Source: Cucumis sativus
Taxonomy: Eukaryota; Streptophyta; Magnoliopsida; Cucurbitales; Cucurbitaceae
NCBI RefSeq assembly: GCF_000004075.3
Contig: NC_026657.2
Span: forward strand, 32,536,732-32,600,731
Direction of reading: 5' to 3'
Length of the DNA stretch: 64,000 bases
The position numbers and the translations under genes are program-made. Position 1 is the stretch's first letter; each line of letters opens with the position of its first letter. The notes under the pieces were generated by a model, which worked only from the letters and a program-made list of their open reading frames with translations, was not told the origin of the DNA and did not search any database. This document shows positions 11,976 to 23,900 of the stretch, in pieces.

Positions 11976-14900
11976 ATGAACAACGAGGTTTTTGAAGCAC
12001 AGGTATTGGCTGAGAAGTTATCCAAGCTCAACAATTCTCAGCAGAGCATCGAGTGTATCCTTTCTCTAATTATTATCTTTTATTTATTTCCTTTTTTTTA
12101 AAAAAATAATGCATTGCACGTTCTATAACACACCTGCCATTTACAGTTTTTGTTTGGATACCTTTTCCGCCTATGTTACTGTGTTTATAATCATGGATGT
12201 CAAAAAGCAAAAGAAAAAAAAAAAAGAAAAGAAAAGAAAGAAAAAGCAATGTAATGGTTTTTATCATTTACTAATCATGTATGTACAAATTCTCTCATTG
12301 TGCCACTTATTACCTTGGAAGTAACTAGATATGTTACGAGGGTGGTGATTATCTATCAATACTCGATTTTTTTTTTTCTTTCTTTCTAAACATTAATCAT
12401 TTATATTAATTGAGGTATTGGGGTCTCACTCCTTGCTCATGGCTTATCCCACTGATCCTTGGGAGGCTTGCCCACCCCAATGGTTGCTTCAAGAGGCAAG
12501 GGGGGACCTTGGGAGGTGGCTTAGTAGAACCCTGACAAGTCAGCATTGATGATCAGAGTTGGTCACAGCTTACGTTTTAGGATTCTTTATTGCCTTGGAA
12601 CACCTATGGATTAGGTTTTAACATGGGCTACAAGCCTACAAACCTCTAGAAAGCTGGTGATAACACAAACGCCCAAGTCCAATTTACCTTTCACAATTTG
12701 TTGTGTTCAAACTTTTCTCGACTATTATGGTTTTGGTAGGTACTCTATTTACCCAAATCAGTCAATCTCCTAGATTCATTCAACTGCTTGCAACTCAAGA
12801 GCATGCTACATACATACAAATTTTGGTAGGCGTCGCTTTTGCACACTAATTGATACTAACAATAAGGACTGTAGTAAGTATAATTCATAGTTTAGATAAT
12901 TGCATCAGTTCAAATAGTGGACCAGTACGGATTTAGGGAGAGTGGACAAGTATGGCCTTATTTTTCTTCATTCTTTTCTCAATGAAAGTTGTTTCAATAA
13001 AAAATCAGGCATAGAGATTAATTAAAGTTCCATCCTATATATCCACTCACTAAACATCACTAACTTTCATACATTGTTTTATTCCAAAGAGTGTTGATCG
13101 ATTCAAATAAGCTTGCCTCAAGGTTTCCTGTTTTTTTTCCTAAGCCTTTTGTTGATTTTTCATAACGAGATACGCGTCTAATTGAAATGCACTAATTTAC
13201 CTTTTGTAATTTTAATTTATGTATTAGCACTTTTTATTGTTTTTTTGTTTTTACTTCCTTGTGGAGTTTGCATCCTTTGAGTGTTAGCCTTTTTCCAATA
13301 CATCCATGAAAATTTCCATTTATTGTTAAAGAAAAGAGTTGATGCTTGAAGGGTGGCTCTAGGTCATGAAGCAGCCTTATGCATTGTCTTTGTAGCATCG
13401 ACGGATGTAGTATAGGTCTGGGGTTCAACCCCTCCTCCTCCTCCTCCTCAACTTTATGCTCTTTATAATATATATATAAAACTGAAGTAATACCAATATC
13501 CGAAGCCAGCCTAGTGGTGAAATTGTCTCTCAGCCTTCTTAGACCTAGGGCATGCACAGAATACAAGGGATGAGGACCAGAGGTCTTTGCGCCATGTGTG
13601 CAACTAGGTTGAGTAATTTCAATTAAGCACTTGCCCTGCTGTGCCTTTGATTGCCTCCGCCAAGGTGTGTGCGTTATTAAATAACCCTTAATAGTTTTTT
13701 AAATAAATATGCTTATAACGTTATAACCCACCGTCTAAAGCCACGAAAAAGGCCCATCAAAGCCACACAACCTAAACATTTGTTTCTTTAGTCTATTGTG
13801 ATCATGCAAATCAAACTAACTACGTGGAAAAGTTTCAATGTGAAAAATATTAGGTGCACTATGAGAGTTAAATAAGAAGTCAAATTTATCTAATGTCATG
13901 TTCAAAGCATAAATGGAGAAGTCTTTTGCAATGCCTTTGGATATAGCGTATAGGGGGAAAGGTGACAAGCTCTTTGATCACAATCGATCAAATTCTTTCA
14001 GAGCCAAATTAAAGGTTTCGATGCGGGGGAATGAAGATCCTCATATTTGTCCCATGTTGATGACTGTATTCTGATTTCTTCCCATCAGAAAAATGATGTT
14101 GAGAATCTATTTAAGTATATTCAACTTATGGAGGAAGCATCTAGATTAAATATTGACTGATACAAGTCTGAAATTGGGTATTAATTGTGACAACAACTGA
14201 GTATCTCACTTAGCAAATCACTTTAGATGCAAGGGGAGCTCAAGGGCTGCAATCTGCTTGGGTTTTCTCATAAACAATAACCCATCCTCCTTATATTTTT
14301 TGCAACTTATTATGGAAAAGACAGACAAAAATCTTCAATCATGGCAAAGCAACTTCTATCCAAGGGAGGTAGCTTACCTTTGACAAATGCCACCCTAACC
14401 AATCTTCCTGCCTACATTTCCCCCTTCATTTGCCTTCCAAAGTGGTTGCTCTCATTCAACTCTTGCAATTTCGTATAGTGTAGGAATAGGAGCATGAAGC
14501 TCTTATATCTTCTGAAGTGGAACAAGTTAAAAAAAGAAACTGGAAAGGGGGACTTGACATTATTGATTTGAAGCTTCAGAACAACGCTGTCATCTGGAAT
14601 ATGTGTTCCACTTGAGCTATGTGTTCAATTGGAGTGTCTTTAATTCTTATTCAGAATTTAGTCTTTCTGATGTAATTTGATTCTAGCCTTGTATTGGCAA
14701 GTTTGATATTTTTATTTTGTTTCCTTTCATGTAATTTGAGCTTTAGACTCTTTCATTATATCAATGAATGATCTTGTTTCTGTTTAAAAAAAACATTTAG
14801 AACAAAGCTCTCTTAACCAAATGGATTTGGAGCTTCTCATGTGAAAAAATGCTTTATGGAGAAAAGTGTCCATTGCTAAATTTAGCACCACCTCTTTCAA

Positions 14901-17900
14901 TTTAAAATTGGGAAACCTTTTTAGGGTATTCCCCAAAAGTTCATGGAAGTTTATCCATAGGCATTGAGATCTTGTTTAGAAAAGCGTTGTGATCTTTAAA
15001 GCCTTTACATGTTATTGTTTGCTTTTGGGAAGATAATTGGGTAGGAGACAACCCTTTAGGTGTTTGTTTTCTAGAATAATATGTAGTCTCCTTAAAGAAA
15101 AAATCAGCTGTTGTAGATTGTTGGGACAATGTTAATCAGACATGAAATTTAGGCCTTGGAAGAGGGATATTTGATTGGGAACTTTAGCATCAAGTGAGTT
15201 TATTAGAAGAATTGGTTTCTTTAGAACGAGAGATGGAGCAAATGAAATCAAATGGAACCTAAACCTGTTCGCTCTAGCAAATTTACTTTCCTCCACACTT
15301 TGAAAACAAAGTATAAATAACAGCCCCTTGACCAATTTTATTAGGAATTAGAGCTCCCAAGGACCATTTGCTTTGGACATTTTCCCAATATTGGCCTCTC
15401 TTCACCTAGGTGTGCATCTTAGTTTAAGGACCTAAGAGTCCCTTGACCAATCATTTTTGTAACTATACTCTTAGTCTTCTTTTACTTGATTGAAATTTGA
15501 AGCTCTTTTACTGGTTCCTTTTTGTAATCTCGTGTATTCTTTCATTTTTCTCTCAATGAAAGTGTGAATTTTTTTTATTACAATTATTTTAATATCAACA
15601 TATGTACACACACATCTCCTCGGTGATGTTCAAACCCGAATATATTCTTTTGTAATTATAGCCTTTACATAATAAATGAGTGGTTGGTTGTTGAAGCTCG
15701 AATTTGTTGAGGCTGGTCGAGGCTATTGATTGTATGGATTGAAACCTCCTTGAAGAAGTGCTTTGGTTTAAAGGCTTTCATTGGCAATGGATTCGATGGA
15801 TTATGGGTTGAATTTGAAGCTTTAAATATTTAGTTTTTATTAATGGGCATCCTTGTGGAGAAACCTTGGCTACATGGTGGTTGAGGCAAGTTGATCCACT
15901 TCATTCATTTCTTTTTCTAATTGAAAGTGAGGTTTTTGGTTTTTTACTGGATATTGTTTATTTCAAAAGGGCTGATAAACAATTTAGCTTTGGAAAAGAA
16001 AAAATATGTTTCTGTCCTTCAATTATCTGATGGTACATTGGCCGAAGGAGTTTATTGTCAAAGAAGTTGAAATGGAGAAGGGAGATTGGGTTTGCCCGCA
16101 ATGTACACTCATGAACTTTGCAAGTAACAAGAAATGTTTGCACTGTAGAGAACTTCGTCCAAAGAGAGAATTGAATCAAGGAGAATGAATGGGAATGCCC
16201 TCGTGTGCTTTTGAATTTCAGAGGAGACATGAGCTGGTGCAAGTGCAATGTTGAACGTCCTAAACAAGAAATAAGTTGTACAAGGAGAAATGATGGGAGT
16301 CACCCCGGGAAAGATGACCTCCAAGGTCAATAGAGCTTGAGTAAATTCTGGGATGTTTGGTGATAGGGTTATTGTTCCATTAATTTGTTTTATGGTATTT
16401 ATTTTGGGCTTTGGCTATTAATATTTTAATTCTTTCTCCATTAAAGAAAAAAAAAAAAGGTTGATGGTACATTATTATTTTGCAAAGATGATGACATATT
16501 TGATACGTTAGTCCAACCAATGAAACTATTTGAGTGGTGCTTGGGGTTGAAAATCAGTTGGCAAAAGTCGGCCGTGCAGTATTGTGAGACCCATGTCTGT
16601 TTAGAAGGTTCATTTTGGAAATAAGAGTAATTAGGGGTTGTTGAAGTAAGTGTTTTGAGTTGAAGATCGCATTGTAGCTAGGCGATGTGAGGAAAAGAGG
16701 TGGGGTTTTGGTGCAAGGTGAGAGGAGGCCAAGGGTTGAAAGTTAGGAAAATTCTTGGAAATTTCCCAAGTGTGTCTAGGAAATGGGCCACGTGTAAGAG
16801 TTTAAGTTAAGCATGGTCATGAGAAATATTAAGTTTACACGTGTAGTACTTTAAGTAGGAGCATGTAGAAAATGGGAGAAAGGATAGTAGAAAAGGGGTT
16901 AAACTGAAATTCTTAAGAATTATTCTGATGAAAAGAAAAAGTACTAGGTGAGAAGAAGAGACCTGAAGCTAGGCGTTCTGAAGGGGAGACTTAGTGTTGT
17001 GAGTGAATTTCTAAAGTTAAATTGTTTTGAAGTTTTCCTTCCAAAGTTCATGTTGTATGTAATGTTGTTCTTTACGATTAATGTTTATGAAAAGAATGAT
17101 TTTGAGAGAAAGTTTGTCTTATGCTAAATGATTACACATAATGCTATGGTTATTTGTGAACGATTAGTCTTATTCCTATCAATTAAGCTAACTATTATGT
17201 GCATATAAGGAGTAAAGGAAACCATGTAGAAAAGGACTGCATGGTGGAGTGAAGTTGGCCAATGCGTAAGAGGAGGGTATTGAGCTTAGCAGCCTGAGCA
17301 ACGAGAAATGAACCAAGATATTCTCCAAAGGATGCGGTTGATGAAAAGGCCATCACAGTAGTCTATGCGTGAGAATGGTTCATGTTCTTGGAAGAAAGGA
17401 ATATGGAAGACTAATGTGTGTTTGATGTTTTATGAATAAGGCGTTGAAGCCATACTTATGAAAATGATTTTAATGTATGCCAAAAAGGATTTCAAAAGTT
17501 ATCACTCATCAAGTCTTTGACTTACATTTTAAGTTTTCCCTCCTCAGGTGTCTTGCATTTCGGCCATGTAAGGAAGGATAAGTTGAGGAAGCGATTGAGT
17601 TCTTTTACTTTATAGTTTACGTAAATAGGAATTTATTATGTATATAAAAGTTTTTTACTAAGAGGGTTGTACCTCAATTTTGTGGGAGCAAGGTGTTAGA
17701 GTTAATTGTTTAATTCTTGTATTAAGGACGCATGTAAAGTGTTAGTTATAGAACGTTTGGTTTAAGTAATAAAGAGGTGGTTTGTTTATCAGTTATATAT
17801 GAAGTTATTGAGATTCTACTACTTGTGTCATATTTCGTATTGCATAATAATTCAAGTTTGAGTTCGAGATCAAGGACTTAAGTTGAGTGTTCTGGCATTA

Positions 17901-20900
17901 CAATTTGAGGTTTCAGGATTGCTCAAGTCGCGTCACGTGTTGCATTGCAAGCTTAAAGATGCATGCAAGGCGGGGCATGACAAGTATTAACATGGATGCT
18001 GTAAAAGCGTGTATTTGCATCCTGTCACCCATGTAAAGTTAGTGCCTCATCAATCATTTATTTTGCTATTTCTTTTGGTGGTCATCCCGAATTAGAGACG
18101 TTTTAGCAATCGATCATAGACAAAATTCAGGAATTACTTGATAGATGGAATCACTTTTCTTTGTCTCATTGTGGTATTCTAACTCTCAGTTCCCTCGGTG
18201 TCATCAAGCATTTTGTTGTACAATTTGTCTCTACTTTTGATGGTTCCATCGGTTAGCTTTCACATGGATCGTTTCTTGCGTTCTTTCTTTTTGAGATGGA
18301 TCTAAGTGTATTAATGTAAATTACTTGGTCCATTGAAGTCTTATGTCAAAGTCACAACTGGGGATTTAAAACTTGGAAACATGGTCTTGTTCGCAAAATG
18401 AGGATGGGAATTAATGAATGAAGCCCATATGGAACGTTATATCTTGAAATTAATTTGTCAAGTTGATGCTAAAATACACAAAGGTTTTGGTGGACATTAT
18501 GCACTTGTTACACAACCACCTTTTAGAGGCAGGGCCAACAAGGTATCAACAGGCGCCTGTAAACTAGGCACTCTCCAAATGGTACTGGATTGAAGCTAGT
18601 CTACAATTAGCCCTTGGAGTTACATAACGACTAGACTTTGCAAAAGCGTCGGGCCTCCCTATCAGTTGGCATAAAAGTCAACTCTCCATCCAACTAAATG
18701 GGCACGGGATAGATTTTTCGATTAGCATGGATTGAACTATCTAAAAAATGAAAGTGCAATCCAGCCCTTGTAGCCATTCTAAAAACTGTTGAATATCTCC
18801 TAACTGTAGATTTCATAGGGGTCTGTCAACCCTAACGTGTTGGGACTTGCATGGAGTCATAGGCCTAACGAGAATGAGCAAGGACTTAATTCCAAGATGA
18901 GGTGCTCCAGGCACCCCATTTAGAAAAAAGGGTTGAAGGTGGAAAAAGAACCCATTGTATGAGGAATACTTAAGGAAGTTATGTTGGGGCATTTTGTATT
19001 GCTAAATAGAGCGCCTAAGTTTTTATTTCTGAAAGATACGTGGATGAATAAGTAAATATACCAGTTGAAAGTTTTTTATTCATCTAGCTGGAGAAGTTGG
19101 TCTTCATTTGGCAAAGTAGAAACTGATCGATCACTTTAAGTTTGTAGGATGTCGCCGTTTGCTACCCGTAGAGTATTCACAGGGGGACCGCAGAACATAT
19201 GTGAGCTCTTTTCAATGGCAAAATAAAATTCAATGAAGCTAAAGAGATGCTTCTTGTCTTCTTTCGATCATCAATAAAGGATCTGATATCCTCTTGTCTT
19301 CTTGATATTGGTGGAATGATCGGTAGGAAGGAGGCTGAGTCGTATTGTTTTTCAGAAAGGAACTGAAATACTATCTGTGCTAGCTCGATCCCATCCCTCC
19401 TCGGGCACTAGTTTCATGTGCATCATCAGTATTCATGGTTATCAAGTTTTTGCTGGATTTTTGGTTCAATGAATTGTTTGAATCTTAGGATCCCTAGTTT
19501 GAATATTTTAGAAGCTTTTGGAAGGCTTTGATTCACTTGCTCATTTTAAATGGCAGAAGAAATCTATTTTGGATTGATAGTTCGATGAGCAATCCTTTTG
19601 AAATTTTCCTTAGGGACTGTTTTGATCATTGGGACAACCATACAAGTGTTTGGCAAATTTCTTTTCGAGGATCTTTGAAGAAAGAAGAAAATATTTGACT
19701 TTTGGTCTTTATCATCCACTGTTTTCACAACCTCTCTTTCAACCGTGTTTGCTATGGACACCGCAAAAAATAAATGCTGCAGAATAATGATTATTCCATT
19801 CAAGATTTATTTTTAAACTGGGCAGTTTTCATCTTTCAACCCAGTTGATGTGTGCTGATCTCTCTTGTCTTTTTCAGAAGTTCAAGATAGGCAAGCTTGC
19901 TGATTTTTAGTGGAAGATCTCCTATTTCTACTTCTTTTGTTCTTTAGAGGAGATACTATTTTTGGGCTTGTTCTTGAACTGTTTATCTCCTGTTGTTCTT
20001 TACTTTCTGTTTTTGTATTTGCCTTTCTTGGTTGTTGTTCTGGTTTAGTTGGAGTTTCTATGTTTTTGGATGTACTATTGAATATGATGATGATGCCAAG
20101 GGGGTGACAACCTAGTTTTAATGTCCGAGTGCGCCTCCTGATCCTCCTTTTTGCTTCATTATTGTTCTCAACGTATAATTCTCTTGTACTTTGGGTTATA
20201 TTTTAATAAAGAAGTTTGTCTCCGTTTTAAAAGAAAAAAACCGTTTGTACCCTTCAACCTTCAGTAAACTTTCATTTTTATCCAAGCATTTGCCATCTTT
20301 TTTACCAATGAATAATGTGGAATATTTGGCTTTTTAGAAGTCTGAAGTCCCAACAGGATTGATGTTTTGATTTGGATTATGTTGAATGGTAATCTTAATA
20401 CTTCACCTTAAATTTCTTGTAGAGGAAGAGTCTCGAGAAGTGGCTCATGCTTCCTAACTGTCATTTCAATGTATCAATGAAGAGGTTCTTTTCCATTAAT
20501 AAAACATGCTCACTCAAGATGGTATCATTGTGCCTCCTTGAGCCATTCTTGGGTTGAATAATTTTTTTTGGATTGAATAGTTGTTCTTGCTTCATGGGGT
20601 ATGATACCATGTTAGATAAAAATAAGTTTCCATCTCAAAACGAATTGGTAATGGGGTTGTTTGGTTTCCTCATTTTTCCAATGTTCTCCCCCTGTGAAAA
20701 GTTCAATCAATTTACAAAACGAAAAAAAATCAAGTGGTGATTATTTTAAATAGGTTCAAGTGGGAGTGGCTGCGTTTGGACTTAGAACAAATGCAAGGTG
20801 GCTAACTCCAGAATAGCAAAACAACAAGGTGAGCTTTATTCCTTCTCTTTTTTTGAAAAGGAAACAATTCTCTTCATTCTAGCGGTCAAAGTACAAAAAA

Positions 20901-23900
20901 CTAAAATAAAGAAAAACCGGCAAGATACAACGATATTAGTTTAGGAGTGCTTTTACCAGACGTTTGGCTTCTCATTTGCTCATTAGAGGGGTGTTAGTGC
21001 CATGATCGAGGAGTTTCTCCTCATTCCACCTTGTGTGGAGAAGGATCTCTTTCTTTGACATGTGAGGGTAAGGATTATTTTGTGGCTTTAGTGGGGTGAG
21101 TGGAATAGTAGGATTTTCTTGGGGGTGAACAAGAATCCTAATGAGGTGTGACCCCTTGTTTGCTTTCATGTTTCTTTGTGGGCTTCAGTTTCAAAGACCG
21201 TTTATAATTATTCTATATGTGTTATTTTGCATAGTTGGAGTTCTTTCCTATAGTGGAAGATATTCTTGGTGGGTGGTGTTTTTTTTGTGTGCTCGTGTAT
21301 TCTTTCATTTTCCCCAATTGAAAGTCGTTTTTATTATAAAAAAGTAGGAAAAATAAAAGCATTTCAATTTGAACACAAATACCTTGGATAGAATATTCTG
21401 CGAAGAGTTTGGAAAGAGAGCATCAAGATGACATTGCAAGACAAGCATAACTTAATCTACCCATCCAAGAGATTTATCTTGAAATGTGCGTTGATTCTTT
21501 TAAAACCAAATTTCAGATAAAATAACTTTGATGGCATTTGGCCTTGACAACATGAGTTTTATTCCTTTTCCTTACTTTACTGTTCTCCTTTTGTTTGGTT
21601 TGGTCCAATGTTTTAAAAGCCTTAAGTGATCTCAAGGTGTTTTCTCATGAAGAGGTGAGGTGTAAGCCTTGAGACAATATGAAGCGTAAGCCTTATATTA
21701 AATTAAAAGAAAATATATAAATCATATTACATAGAACTTGAAAAAATAACCTGGTGTAGTAGGATTACGACTATTTTCGTTAATCTTTTTTTACTAATTT
21801 TATTTTTTTGTAAATTCTCTATAAACAGAGAATCTGTCTCTTGTGTATTCTTCAACTTGATCATAGTAAAGATAGTTGGATTCAAGGAGAAATTTCTCCT
21901 TTTATTTTTTAAGGTTATGCTTAATATCATTACAAAGGTTTGAGCTACAATATCAAGGGAGGCTTTTATAAAATCATCTCATGTTATCGAAGTGCTCATG
22001 AAGAAAGACGCATTATAGTATTTATTCTCATTTCAGATAGAGTTGTTCATGATTTGAAGAGGAGTAGGAAGGGGGACTTCATTATTATGTATGGAGTAGG
22101 CCGATGAATTTGTGGTTCAGATTTTTTTGATGTTGGCATAAAGCTTGATGTTCGATGCTTCTTATGGTTGAACGTTTTCATTTCTTTTGTTTGAGAACTT
22201 TGGATTGAGATTAGTTGTTGCCTTGTATTCTTTTCCTTTTCTCATCAATAAATTTACCACTTCGAAAAATGTTTTGGATGTGATAGTTCTTGTGTTTAGA
22301 TGGAGCCCTTTTTGTATTCTTTCTGTGAGTTTTTTTCTGTTGGGTACTTATAGAATGAGGAGCGGTTCTTATACTCAAATTATGGCAATAAATCTTCATA
22401 TGTTTTATACTCAAATATATACTCTTTCTTTAGTAATTTCAGTTGGTGGGTGCAATTGTTATGATTCTGTTTATCTTTGATATCAAATTAGCTTTATCAA
22501 AATGGTGCATTTCCCACCGGAAAAAGGCCAAGCAGATTGTCGAAACATGGGATAAATTATTCAACTCATCGCAGAAAGAGCAGCGTGTTTCATTTCTGTA
22601 TTTGGCAAATGATATTTTGCAAAACAGCAGGCGCAAGGGAAGTGAATTTGTGAACGAATTCTGGAAAGTTCTTCCTGGTGCCCTCAAGTATGTATACGAT
22701 CATGGCGACGAAAGTGGAAAGAAAGCAGTTGCCAGACTTGTATGTCTTCTTTTTACTTGTGCAGAAAAAAAAATGGCAATAAACCTTCATATGTTTTTCC
22801 CCCTAGAAGCATGTCAATTAACTCTTTGAACATTTTGCCCAAAAGTAAAGCATTTTGCATATCTGACATTAAAATTCTTCTCCTCCTTCCCCTCCCACAT
22901 AAAAAATGGGGTGAAGAAGAAAAACGGAAAAGGGAGGATGGAATCCATTCATTGATTGACACATTTATATCATAAATATTTCTACTAAGGCTTCTCAGAG
23001 ATTGACATTTGGTAATAGAACTTTCATTTCTATTTAGGCAAGTCTTTTGATACGTGTTTCATGGGTACTGTGGTTGCCCAGTTGATGATTATTCCTAAAG
23101 CTTGCATATTAGACAGGAATCCTCTAGTAAATTAAGGATATGTGGGTTTTAAACTTCTGTTTGAAGCATAATAAGTGGTTGCTTTTGCCTTTCCATTTGT
23201 TCCATTCCTAGACCTAATTTAGATTAGTTTAGGTTTTTTGTTTTCTTATTTTTTTTAAAAACTAAGGAGTTTAGGAATCTTTTCTTAAACGGAAATCGAA
23301 CTTTTTCCTTGAAATAATAAAAGAATTTAGGATCTATGAACCTTGTAAGGGATAGATGAAATTTTGATTTGATATTATGATTAATATTTATTAGGAGGGA
23401 AGAAAGGAAAATGAGCTGAGGTTTCTTATAAAGACGCAGCTTGTCATTTGAAAAGCCTATAGTTTAGTGTTATGGTTTTCTTGATTCTATTAACTATGGT
23501 ACATATTTTAAAGACAAGTTGAGATGATAACCTCCTACATTCGTTCATTTCCAATCTTAAATTTTTTGTTATTTTGGAAAAGAAGCGAGAATATTTTATT
23601 GAAATAAGGAAAAGAGATTAATACTAGAAAAAAGTACAAAGCTCCAATTGGGAAATAAAGGAACAACTAAGGATGAATGTAAAGGGAGTAAAAACTGTAC
23701 AATTAGTGTTAAAACCTCCCGAAAATGAACAAAAAATAATGATCCAAACAAAACATCAAATTAAAGTCCAAAATTGCTGAGTTTTATGCAAAAGAGACTG
23801 AAAGAGGAAGGAAACGAAGTTGGCTAAAGATAGATCACGGAAGACAAAAATTTCCAACCGCATTAAACACCAAACCACCAAATAAGAAGGCCCTAAAATC

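Larger units (their letters stand above)
15690..20245 (+). mobile_element. degraded LINE B, split by a retrocopy and a solo LTR
   Basis: RT remnants start near 15700. Around 15845-15935 a frame reads [20 protein letters not shown] then [11 protein letters not shown], the conserved LINE fingers/palm block. [10 protein letters not shown] leads to the YADD region, which is cut by an insertion at 16039/16462 and resumes as [21 protein letters not shown] second insertion at 16582/17983 follows, and then [20 protein letters not shown] near 18140. The stretch 18470-19890 is too degraded to assign. A LINE 3' tail ends at about 20245. Many stops and frameshifts mean it is dead. The boundary between this copy and other fragments after 18470 is uncertain. 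Confidence 0.65.
12055..22491 (+). other. intron 1 of the CID gene (10,437 bases), retroelement-filled
   Basis: Donor GAG T|GTATCC and acceptor aaattAG|CTTTATC join codon 27 (Ser) in phase 1. The first 1.8 kb holds a purine-rich run (12203-12248), unrecognised moderately GC-rich sequence (12420-12720), a CTC microsatellite (13431-13449) and tRNA-like snippets (ggggttcaacccc near 13417) that hint at a SINE but are not enough to call. From 13900 on it is mostly LINE remnants with insertions nested in them, described separately. The piece 18470-19890 contains scattered reverse-transcriptase-like snippets that I could not assign to one copy. Confidence 0.75.

Noticed and set aside
13400..13620. 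tRNA gene or complete SINE
   Set aside because: B-box-like ggggttcaacccc and A-box-like agcctagtggtgaaattg are present but in the wrong order and spacing for one unit, with no cloverleaf.
16006..16188. A functional small zinc finger gene
   Set aside because: It has an A run, target duplication, a frame-breaking AATG duplication and a lost Cys in the second finger, so it is a retrocopy.
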